A stretch of 64,000 bases of DNA from Thermoflavimicrobium dichotomicum (GTDB taxonomy: Bacteria > Bacillota > Bacilli > Thermoactinomycetales > Thermoactinomycetaceae). Under the pieces are notes generated by a model that made no database searches, was not told the DNA's origin, and saw nothing but the letters and a program-made list of their open reading frames with translations. The stretch is from contig NZ_FORR01000001.1 in assembly GCF_900114055.1 (NCBI RefSeq), positions 248,001-312,000 of the forward strand, written 5' to 3'. The translations under genes and the position numbers were made by a program. Positions 8,557-15,804 of this stretch are shown piece after piece (the stretch's first letter is position 1; every line of letters begins with the position of its first letter).

Positions 8557-9417
8557 TTAATCTTTCCCAAAATACTTCTGGTAAATCCGATCATAGGTTC
8601 CATCTTCTTTTACCTTTTTCAAACCTTTGTTCAGTTCTTGTAATATTTCCGTCTTTCCTTTTTTCACCATGATCCCATAACTTTCGGGAGGGAAAAAGGG
8701 ATCTTCAACTGCTTTAATTTTCATTCGTCCAATTTTCACTACAATTCGTGTCTGACCTTGTGATGAAGAAATGTTTTCTTCTTTATTTACAGATGTCTCT
8801 TCCAGCGTTTGAACAAAATACTTCACTACACCGCTATCAGCAACAACTGCATCCAATCGCTCTGCAGCCAAGTCTTTGACTGCTGAGGGAATATCATCAT
8901 ATTCTTCCAGCTTTGAATACTTCTCACCAAACTCTTTTTTCACGGTAGTTGCTCCAGTCGATCCAGCTAGAACGCCTATATCCTTACCTCTTAAGTCTTC
9001 TAACGTTTTAACATTTGAACCAACAGGAACCAAAATGAGCTGTTTGGATACGAAATACGAATCCGTAAACTCATACTTGGCCAAACGATCTTGCGTAATG
9101 GAAATCGCTGCAATAGCCGCATCTGCTTTACCAGCATCCACTTCTTTAAACATCTGGTCCCATCCTACATGCTTAAGCTCGACATCTACTCCTGCAGCCT
9201 TCGCAACCGCTTCTAAAAGTTCTGCATCAAACCCTATGATTTTCCCGTCTGTCCCCAATTTTTCAAAAGGCGGGAATTGGGCATCTGTTACCACGGTCAA
9301 TTTCTTGCCTTCTGCAGCACTCTCTTGTCCACCAAAATCAACTTTAATCGTGCAGCTGGTCAAAACCAAAGCGACTGCCACAAAAGTGGTTACCAACAGC
9401 ATCAAGGCTCTTTTCAT
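8557..9417 (-). CDS. Second amino-acid substrate-binding lipoprotein, with an insertion
   Basis: A 286-residue family-3 binding protein with a lipobox LTSCT and the same TDAQFPPFEKLGTDGKIIGFDAEL and ITQDRLAKYEFTDSYF blocks as its neighbour. Near residue 210 it has about 25 extra polar residues (ETSVNKEENISSSQGQ and on) that the paralogue lacks. It has no permease of its own and may serve the adjacent ABC system with another specificity. I chose the ATG at 9417: AGGTGGAGG lies just upstream, and the probable promoter at 9518-9546 overlaps the longer reading frame. Confidence 0.9.
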   Translation of the reverse strand: MKRALMLLVTTFVAVALVLTSCTIKVDFGGQESAAEGKKLTVVTDAQFPPFEKLGTDGKIIGFDAELLEAVAKAAGVDVELKHVGWDQMFKEVDAGKADAAIAAISITQDRLAKYEFTDSYFVSKQLILVPVGSNVKTLEDLRGKDIGVLAGSTGATTVKKEFGEKYSKLEEYDDIPSAVKDLAAERLDAVVADSGVVKYFVQTLEETSVNKEENISSSQGQTRIVVKIGRMKIKAVEDPFFPPESYGIMVKKGKTEILQELNKGLKKVKEDGTYDRIYQKYFGKD

Positions 9418-9517
9418 TCCTACACCTCCACCTACTTGTGAACTATATATTTCATCGTACCTTTTCACATGCTCAAACTTAATCTTAAAAACGCTAGATA
9501 AAAATTTTATATTTATA

Positions 9518-9546
9518 ATACTAAATGCATAACTATACATAATCAA
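9518..9546 (-). promoter_or_regulatory. Possible sigma-A promoter of the second binding protein
   Basis: On the minus strand TTGATT, 17 bases, TAGTAT; each box matches the consensus at 4 of 6 positions. It lies about 100 bases upstream of the chosen start. Confidence 0.4.
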
Positions 9547-9818
9547 TTGGTATTTCTAACCAAATTCATTTGAATCACCAAAAAATAACAAATTATTCTT
9601 CACTGACTATCCAACTTTACTATATACAGAAATTATCTTTTTTTACATTTTTTACTTCTTGTTTCGCTTCCACACAATATGTCATGACATTATTTATGAA
9701 TCACAAGTTTTAACTGTATTTTATAATTAATTTCGTAATTAATAATATACATTTTGTCCATTTTTTTATTATAAGCTGCTGACAAAGTTATCTTTATATT
9801 CCGTCTTTTTTATTCAAA
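9547..9818. other. AT-rich intergenic region without a visible gene
   Basis: Very AT-rich sequence between the second binding-protein gene and the HU terminator. Only short palindromes are visible, such as TAATTA repeated around ATTTCG at about 9725-9742. I see no coding frame with a ribosome site. Confidence 0.6.
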
Positions 9819-9855
9819 CAAAAAACACTGACCCAACCAGACGGGATCAGTGTTT
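9819..9855 (-). terminator. Terminator of the HU gene
   Basis: On the minus strand AAACACTGATCCC pairs with GGGTCAGTGTTT around a short loop, then TTTTTGTTTG. It lies 23 bases past the HU stop. Confidence 0.88.
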
Positions 9856-9877
9856 CTTGTCAATACGTACACTCTTT

Positions 9878-10153
9878 CTACGAATTTACTGCTTCTCTGA
9901 GTTGTTTACCTGCTTTGAAGGAAGGGATTTTACTTGCTTCAATTTGAATAGGCTCTCCTGTTTGCGGATTGCGCCCCGTTCTTGGAGCACGCTCGCGCAC
10001 TTCAAAATTCCCAAAGCCAATCAATGTTACTTTTTCTCCATTTTTCAATGCGTCTGCGATAGCCTGGAATACAGAGTCAACCATTAAAGCGGCTTCCTTT
10101 TTTGTTTTTCCTGTACTTTCAGCTACTTTCTCTATCAATTCCGTTTTATTCAT
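9878..10153 (-). CDS. hbs: HU family DNA-binding protein
   Basis: A 91-residue HU. It has the [21 protein letters not shown] helix, the [21 protein letters not shown] beta-arm with the Pro-containing tip that intercalates in DNA, and the closing [14 protein letters not shown]. It binds DNA non-specifically as a dimer and compacts the nucleoid. It is monocistronic. Its ribosome site is odd: an 8-base consensus SD lies 39 bases before the ATG with a perfect hairpin between them. The start is fixed by the conserved HU N-terminus. Confidence 0.96.
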   Translation of the reverse strand: MNKTELIEKVAESTGKTKKEAALMVDSVFQAIADALKNGEKVTLIGFGNFEVRERAPRTGRNPQTGEPIQIEASKIPSFKAGKQLREAVNS

Positions 10154-10200
10154 CGGATTTTTCTGCTACTTTTAAAGAGAGTAGCAGAAATACACCTCCT
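10154..10200 (-). promoter_or_regulatory. HU leader: SD, hairpin, start codon
   Basis: On the minus strand AGGAGGTG (10193-10200) is followed by CTGCTACT (10180-10187), a 9-base loop and AGTAGCAG (10163-10170), then nine bases and the ATG. Folding the 8-bp hairpin brings the SD to about 16 bases from the start. No start-site alternative with a good HU N-terminus lies closer. Confidence 0.7.
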
Positions 10201-10289
10201 ATTATGATTAATTGATCGATTTAGAGTACCTATCACTGGTTTTGACTACTTTTCTATAATCTATACCTTGAAAAACACTTCGTAAAGAG

Positions 10290-11015
10290 CTAGCGAGCAA
10301 ATGTAACAGAAAAAATTTGTCTGACATTTGCCTGCCTTAAAGGTCGGGCACACTCTCTCAAGGTTGAACCTGTTGTGTACACATCATCTACAATCAAGAT
10401 ATGTTGCTGGCGCAACCAACCAGGGTCAATCCTGTTGCTCACTTTAAAAACATGTTGCAAAGCTTGTAATCTTTCTTTTCGACTCCGGTGACTCTGTGAA
10501 AATGTTTCTCTTTCTCTCACGAGAATCTCTTTCACTGGTAGTCCCAAACGCTGACTGATAACCTGGGCAAGCAACTCTGCCTGGTTAAATCCTCTCTCAT
10601 GCAGACGATTTGGATGCAGCGGAACAAACGTGATCAGGGAAAGAGGAACACGACGATAGTAGTGATAACAACTTTCAGCCATCCACAATCCCAAGGGAAT
10701 AGCTAACCGCTCTAGTCCCTGATACTTAAACCATTGGATAACCTTCTTTGCCTGACCTTTATACAGAACCACACTGCGATTTGTTACCCATGTCGATGAA
10801 TCAAGTTGGCGACAATCGATACATACAGACAGATCCTCTTCTGTCATTGGCCGTCCACATACTTGGCAGACCGGGCCATTGATCGGAAAAAACTGCTCTT
10901 GACACGAAAGACACATCTGCTTCCAAACGCTCGAAAAAGCGAATGAACGGACAGGTGTCGTACAAAAACAACATGGCTTGGGCAAAGGAAATAGGGTCAA
11001 CCACCACCTCCTCAT
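10290..11015 (-). CDS. comFC: ComF family protein (phosphoribosyltransferase-like)
   Basis: A 241-residue ComFC. The N-terminus has paired Cys motifs (CCFC, CLSC, CQVC, CIDC) forming a double zinc ribbon. The C-terminus has the PRPP-binding ILIVDDVYTTGSTL loop of type I phosphoribosyltransferases. ComFC is needed for DNA uptake during transformation and works with ComFA. Its ATG overlaps the comFA stop as ATGA. AGGAGGTGG occurs within codons 2-5 of this frame, so a TTG at 10998-11000 is a possible alternative start. Confidence 0.92.
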   Translation of the reverse strand: MRRWWLTLFPLPKPCCFCTTPVRSFAFSSVWKQMCLSCQEQFFPINGPVCQVCGRPMTEEDLSVCIDCRQLDSSTWVTNRSVVLYKGQAKKVIQWFKYQGLERLAIPLGLWMAESCYHYYRRVPLSLITFVPLHPNRLHERGFNQAELLAQVISQRLGLPVKEILVRERETFSQSHRSRKERLQALQHVFKVSNRIDPGWLRQQHILIVDDVYTTGSTLRECARPLRQANVRQIFSVTFAR

Positions 11016-12682
11016 TGGTAATACGCTCCTTGTTTTATAAATCCTTCTTTTTCTGCTAAACTATTCAGATAATCCATTTGCTTTTTGGCTTGAATCTGGC
11101 TTTCTGTTTTTTCCATGGATAAAAACCATACTTCTCCCTGTTGATAATCTTTGGAGCGTCCAACTCTACCCGCCATTTGGATTAAAGCAGCCTGATCAAA
11201 CACAGGATGATCAGCACCCATCACCAATACATGGCAATGCGGAACCGTTACTCCTCTTTCCAAAATGGTGGTTGTCACCAAACATTGAAGTTCTTTCCTG
11301 CGAAATTGATCAATGATCTCTGCTCGTTCCGGTGTTTGACTATACACCCCACATATAGAATGCCACTCTCTGACATGCTTATGTAACCAAGAAACGAGCT
11401 GTTTCACTTGCCAAATACCTGGGACAAAAATCATGGCTTGTCCATCTTTACGAATCACTTGTTCAATAAACCGGGATAACACAGGAATGGGATGCTGCCG
11501 TTTGACTTTTTCCCACAATCTCCTCTCTTGAAACAATCGAGGAACAGGCAGAGGATATCCATGAAAGCGAACAGGTAAAATGGCAGATGGTAATCTACCT
11601 GAACGACTCCATGCCAACCATTCCTTTGGAGGTGTGGCAGTAAGCAAAACGATCTTTCCCGATTGTGATAAAGCTCGATGAATTCCTTGTTCTAACGAGC
11701 GATTCTGATACAGTGGAAATGCATCAACCTCATCGACAATGATTAAATCAAAAACCTGAACATATCGCAATGCTTGGTGTGCCGTAGCGATCACTATTGA
11801 ACCATCCATCCATAAATCCGAACTCCCTCCATATAAAGCAAGGACGTTCTCTTTTGGAAATAGAGCTCTTAAGCGTGGAACCAATTCATGGACTACATCT
11901 GTTCGTGGCGTCGTCCAGCATACTCTTTTGCCTTCAGAAAGTAAATGTCTGATCGCTGGTACCATCATTTCTGTTTTTCCGGCGCCTGTCACTGCCCAAA
12001 GGAGAAACATCATTTCCTCTCCCTGCAAAAAGTCAAGAATCTGTTCAGACACTCGAGCTTGTCCAGCAGTAAGCCGTAATGATTTGACTTCTACTGGACA
12101 TTGCTGTTCAACTTTTTTGGCAGAAAACAGAAAAAAGGGAGTACAGGTGCGTGAACGGGAAAGCATAATACAGTGTTCACACATGGCACAATGTTTACCA
12201 CAACTTGCACACCGTGTCAGGCGAATATGATGAAAATCAGCTTGACAACGATGACAAACCCAATCTTGTAGCCATTTAGAGCATGATACACCGGGATACC
12301 ATTTTACTTTTTCCTCCAGATAAAGAAGCTGCAAGACAGCCCGTAAGGTTTCCTCTGTTATTTTTATATTCCGTTTCCTGATCAAAGAAAGAACTTCTGA
12401 CCATAACAACGCCCTCCCTTGCAACATCTCAAAACACTTTTCAGCTTCCAACCTTAATTGATTCCACTGGTCTTTATAGAAAGGCTTTACATCTTGCTCA
12501 AATGGGTCCATTTTCTGTTGCTCCTGCTGTTCAATCCACTGATAAGCTTCACCAAATGAAGATGTATAAAATAAAGGAATCATGTTTTGGCCTTTCTGCT
12601 GCCAATACGTTAGATCCACAGCATAAGCAATGCTCATATAATATTGCATCGTTTCTTCCAGCCTATAAATGACTGATTTCAC
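11012..12682 (-). CDS. comFA: ComFA, DNA-uptake ATP-dependent helicase
   Basis: A 556-residue superfamily-2 helicase. A four-Cys zinc region (CHRC, CASCGKHC, CEHC, about 145-175) precedes Walker A AVTGAGKTEM, the DEVD box VDEVDAFP, TATPP, and the late motifs TTTILERGVTV and QMAGRVGRS. It drives single-stranded DNA across the membrane in competent cells. GTG start with AAGGAAG upstream. A strong terminator ends only 29 bases before the start codon. It overlaps comFC by 4 bases; comFB is absent between them. Confidence 0.94.
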   Translation of the reverse strand: MKSVIYRLEETMQYYMSIAYAVDLTYWQQKGQNMIPLFYTSSFGEAYQWIEQQEQQKMDPFEQDVKPFYKDQWNQLRLEAEKCFEMLQGRALLWSEVLSLIRKRNIKITEETLRAVLQLLYLEEKVKWYPGVSCSKWLQDWVCHRCQADFHHIRLTRCASCGKHCAMCEHCIMLSRSRTCTPFFLFSAKKVEQQCPVEVKSLRLTAGQARVSEQILDFLQGEEMMFLLWAVTGAGKTEMMVPAIRHLLSEGKRVCWTTPRTDVVHELVPRLRALFPKENVLALYGGSSDLWMDGSIVIATAHQALRYVQVFDLIIVDEVDAFPLYQNRSLEQGIHRALSQSGKIVLLTATPPKEWLAWSRSGRLPSAILPVRFHGYPLPVPRLFQERRLWEKVKRQHPIPVLSRFIEQVIRKDGQAMIFVPGIWQVKQLVSWLHKHVREWHSICGVYSQTPERAEIIDQFRRKELQCLVTTTILERGVTVPHCHVLVMGADHPVFDQAALIQMAGRVGRSKDYQQGEVWFLSMEKTESQIQAKKQMDYLNSLAEKEGFIKQGAYYQ

Positions 12683-12710
12683 ACCTTCTCACTTCCTTCG
12701 GTGGAAAATG

Positions 12711-12744
12711 AAAAAAGCCAGACACCATTTCATTGATGCCTGAC
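12711..12744 (-). terminator. Terminator directly in front of comFA
   Basis: On the minus strand GTCAGGCATC pairs with GGTGTCTGGC (10 bp with G-U pairs, 8-base loop), followed by six T. It ends the upstream small gene, yet lies 29 bases before the comFA start codon. Confidence 0.85.
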
Positions 12745-12757
12745 TTTGCTGCACCAT

Positions 12758-13192
12758 TCACGCTAAATATCTTTCCTTGGAAGCATCTATTTCACGCAAA
12801 TCAATAACCAAGATTTTTTCTTTCCCTTGCTCTTGTGACTGAATCCATTCTGAAATCGCATCCTCAGCTGTTGCATCAATTTTCACGATTCGTAACCCTG
12901 GGTATTTTTGCTTTAATTTCTGCAAAATAATCAGCGTATCATCCAATGAACCCATATCCAAACATGTTATTCTACCTGGATTGCCGCGAAAACGATTCCA
13001 GAAATAATAAGACCACACAACACGTTCAATCGACTGCTGATTATTGCCAGTAATGATCACTAAATGATCTGCCTTGTTTCTATATGCCCGCCCAAAACGT
13101 TTACCAAAGAATTTGAGAATGAAATGAACCAACAGCAGAAATACAATCCCGCCGACTAAAAATTCTAAAAAGAGCACCCACTGTCCATTCAT
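12758..13192 (-). CDS. Small membrane-anchored protein with a GT-A-like half domain
   Basis: A 144-residue protein that I do not recognise as a named family. Residues 5-29 form one membrane helix followed by basic residues. The rest looks like the first half of a family-2 glycosyltransferase: HLVIITGNNQQSIERVVWS, then ITCLDMGSLDDTLIILQKL, compare the usual DDGSTDDT element. The donor-binding DxD and catalytic half are missing, so it is unlikely to be an active transferase. AAGGAGGGG precedes the ATG. It lies between the DegU-type gene and comFA, and ends at a strong terminator. Confidence 0.8.
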   Translation of the reverse strand: MNGQWVLFLEFLVGGIVFLLLVHFILKFFGKRFGRAYRNKADHLVIITGNNQQSIERVVWSYYFWNRFRGNPGRITCLDMGSLDDTLIILQKLKQKYPGLRIVKIDATAEDAISEWIQSQEQGKEKILVIDLREIDASKERYLA

Positions 13193-13271
13193 TAGGGCCC
13201 CTCCTTACCTACTTTCATCATATGCGACTAAAGAACAAAAGTGAATACATATCTATTACTCATTCTTTACC

Positions 13272-14003
13272 CTAAATCAGCGGTACCCAACCATATTTAA
13301 TTGCAAGTATAACAGCTTGGGTGCGATCCTGGACATTTAATTTATATAAAATCTTGCTCACATGATTTTTTACTGTCTTCTCACTAATGAATAATTGTTC
13401 ACTAATGGAGCGATTATTTTTCCCCTGTGACATCAAACGTAATACTTCCATTTCCCGATACGTCAGGATCTCTTGCCAAGAATAGGGTGCCACTTTGGCA
13501 AATATCCCTTCTTTTCTGCTTAATCGCCTAAGTTCGTTTACTATCCTTCCCATCATAATGGGATGAATATATACGCCTCCATATGCAATCATACGTATGG
13601 CTTCCATCATTTGTTTACAGTCTATATTTTTCAGTAAAAAACCAGAGGCTCCGGAGCGAATGGTTTCCAATACATATGGATCATCTTGATCAGATAAGAT
13701 GAGAACCTTAGTTTGAGGAGTCATTTGACATATTCGGTAGGTGACTTCTACACTATTACTGTGAGGCAAATACAAGTCCATAATGACTAAATGAGGCAGA
13801 ACCTGTTTACACAAGTAGGGAACATCAATCCCTTTGTTACACTCTCCAACCAACACCATATCTTTTTCGTTTGCAACAGCTGATTTGATTTTTTTACGGA
13901 AATGGGGATCTTGGTCAGCAATCAATACCCGAATATTCGGATTTACATGCGTATGGTGCTTGCCCGGACAGTTATCCACCGCCTCTACATGACTCTCAAC
14001 CAA
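13272..14003 (-). CDS. degU: DegU-like response regulator
   Basis: A 243-residue NarL/FixJ regulator. The receiver domain (from about residue 24) has phospho-acceptor Asp in VIMDLYLP and Lys in FLLKNID. The acidic pair reads ADQD where DegU has DD. The C-terminal helix-turn-helix (LTYREMEVLRLMSQGKNNRSISEQLFISEKTVKNHVS) closely resembles DegU, and the gene sits beside comF as degU does in B. subtilis. I chose TTG at 14003 with AAAGAGGTGG upstream; an ATG at 14069 has no SD and overlaps a TATAAT. No degS kinase gene is adjacent. Confidence 0.82.
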   Translation of the reverse strand: MVESHVEAVDNCPGKHHTHVNPNIRVLIADQDPHFRKKIKSAVANEKDMVLVGECNKGIDVPYLCKQVLPHLVIMDLYLPHSNSVEVTYRICQMTPQTKVLILSDQDDPYVLETIRSGASGFLLKNIDCKQMMEAIRMIAYGGVYIHPIMMGRIVNELRRLSRKEGIFAKVAPYSWQEILTYREMEVLRLMSQGKNNRSISEQLFISEKTVKNHVSKILYKLNVQDRTQAVILAIKYGWVPLI

Positions 14004-14090
14004 GGCATCCACCTCTTTCCCTTCCTGGAAAATTCGAAAAATACAAACCTCTTTATTATATTTTACCATGTCAGGCTAACATTTAAAATA

Positions 14091-14114
14091 GAAAAAGCCA
14101 CCCATCGGTGGCTT
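14091..14114 (-). terminator. Terminator of metK
   Basis: GCCACC (14097-14102) pairs with GGTGGC (14107-14112); on the minus strand the stem is followed by TTTTTC. It lies 7 bases past the metK stop. Confidence 0.85.
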
Positions 14115-14120
14115 GATTCC

Positions 14121-15323
14121 TTATACACCTGCTTCCTCTTTGAGCAGTTCCGCTTTATCTGTTCTTTCCCATGGTAAATCAATATCGGTACGTCCAAAAT
14201 GACCATAGGCTGCTGTTTGACGATAAATCGGACGGCGGAGATCCAATTCGCGAATAATACCAGCCGGGCGTAGATCAAAATGCTTTCTAACCAGATCTAC
14301 AAGTACTTCCTCAGAAACTTTTCCAGTACCAAATGTATCTACCCGAATGGAGACAGGACGTGCTACGCCGATGGCATAAGCCAGCTGAACCTCACATTTA
14401 TCTGCCAATCCTGCCGCCACAATATTTTTAGCGACATAACGAGCCGCATAGGCACCGGAGCGGTCTACTTTAGTCGGATCTTTACCGGAGAAAGCTCCTC
14501 CACCATGGCGGGCATATCCACCGTAGGTATCTACGATAATTTTTCGTCCAGTCAAACCAGCATCACCTTGAGGGCCTCCAATTACAAAGCGACCTGTTGG
14601 ATTAATGAAGTAGTTGGTTTTTTCATCCAGCATATCTTCAGGCACAATGGGAAGAATGACATGTTTTAAAATATCTTGTTTAATTTGCTCCAATTGGGCA
14701 TCCTCAGCATGTTGGGTTGAGACAACAATGGTATCGATCCGTACTGGACGATCATCTTCATATTCTACGGTTACCTGTGTTTTTCCATCTGGACGAAGAT
14801 AAGGAAGAGTACCATCAACGCGCACTTCGTGCAAACGACGTGCCAATTTATGTGCTAAAGAAATAGGCAGTGGCATCAGTTCCTCAGTCTCGTTGCAAGC
14901 AAAACCAAACATGAGACCTTGGTCACCTGCTCCAATCGCTTCGATTTCATCATCCGTCATAAGCCCTTCTCTTTTTTCAAGGGCCAAATCCACACCCATT
15001 GCAATATCTGGCGATTGCTCATCAATCGATGTCAACACCGCACAGGTTTCTGAATCAAAACCATATTTCGCACGGGTATAACCAATTTCACGAATGGTTG
15101 AACGAACAATTTTGGGAATATCAACATAACAGTTAGTAGAAATTTCTCCGGCAACGAGTACAAGACCCGTCGTAACCGCTGTTTCACAAGCAACACGAGC
15201 ATTTGGGTCTTTTTCCAGGATCGCATCTAAAATGGCATCGGAAATTTGATCACAAATTTTATCTGGATGTCCAACAGTTACGGACTCTGATGTAAACAAT
15301 GAACGCTTCTTTTCTGTGGCCAT
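14121..15323 (-). CDS. metK: S-adenosylmethionine synthetase
   Basis: A 400-residue MetK. It has [19 protein letters not shown] at the start, [21 protein letters not shown] (loop and active site), KTQVTVEY, and the signature [27 protein letters not shown] near residue 270. It makes S-adenosylmethionine from methionine and ATP. AGGGGAGGAAC precedes the ATG. Its leader has no S-box, unlike metNIQ in this window, but contains a terminator/antiterminator-like arrangement. Confidence 0.97.
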   Translation of the reverse strand: MATEKKRSLFTSESVTVGHPDKICDQISDAILDAILEKDPNARVACETAVTTGLVLVAGEISTNCYVDIPKIVRSTIREIGYTRAKYGFDSETCAVLTSIDEQSPDIAMGVDLALEKREGLMTDDEIEAIGAGDQGLMFGFACNETEELMPLPISLAHKLARRLHEVRVDGTLPYLRPDGKTQVTVEYEDDRPVRIDTIVVSTQHAEDAQLEQIKQDILKHVILPIVPEDMLDEKTNYFINPTGRFVIGGPQGDAGLTGRKIIVDTYGGYARHGGGAFSGKDPTKVDRSGAYAARYVAKNIVAAGLADKCEVQLAYAIGVARPVSIRVDTFGTGKVSEEVLVDLVRKHFDLRPAGIIRELDLRRPIYRQTAAYGHFGRTDIDLPWERTDKAELLKEEAGV

Positions 15324-15405
15324 TTGTTCCTCCCCTTTCCACAGTCACAAAGAAAAAGCCTTTCCACAGAGGAAAGACATCCCGTTAGAAATCCTCTTGT
15401 TCCTA
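15324..15405 (-). promoter_or_regulatory. metK leader with terminator-like and competing stems
   Basis: On the minus strand: CTTTCC-TCTGT-GGAAAG then GCTTTTTC forms a terminator (15352-15377). AGAGGA (15392-15397) can pair with TCCTCT (15368-15373), which overlaps the terminator's 5' arm. CCTTTCCACAG is repeated at 15334-15344 and 15359-15369, and the copy nearer the gene runs into the SD. A TATACT at about 15411-15416 could be the -10 box. I find no S-box consensus. Confidence 0.5.
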
Positions 15406-15804
15406 AAATGATAGTATAAAAGCGCTCCCTATTCACCGTATATATCATCAATAGAATACCCTAAAGACATCGGAAAAACAACTGTTTGATATAAAAGAGT
15501 ATTGCTAATACCATCCAATTACCAAGATTAGCTTATCAAAAACAAAATTATATATGTTATAATCGAAATAAATTTATTCACAAACCATCAACATTTGACA
15601 AAGATCGGTCTTTATTATGTTATTTCTGAATTAGCGAATAATTATGTCTAATTATTTATTATTGTCATAAAATTTTCGGCATCATCGGCTCGCATATGAC
15701 TATTAACGTTTAAAATAGAATTGACTATATTTTCTTCGTTCTTGAAAGGAGATCCAGGGTATTTATATATATGAGGTGTTGTCCCAACCGAGAGGAGGAA
15801 ATTC
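15406..15804. other. Divergent intergenic region between metK and the first LCP gene
   Basis: About 400 AT-rich bases that should hold promoters for both directions. On the plus strand a TATAAT lies at 15558-15563 and a TTGACT at 15721-15726. No coding frame with an SD is apparent apart from the LCP gene itself. Confidence 0.5.

Noticed and set aside
15324-15480. S-box riboswitch before metK
   Set aside because: Looked for the GGGA...GGCCCGATGA and CCTCGGCAACC blocks seen at metN; none is present.
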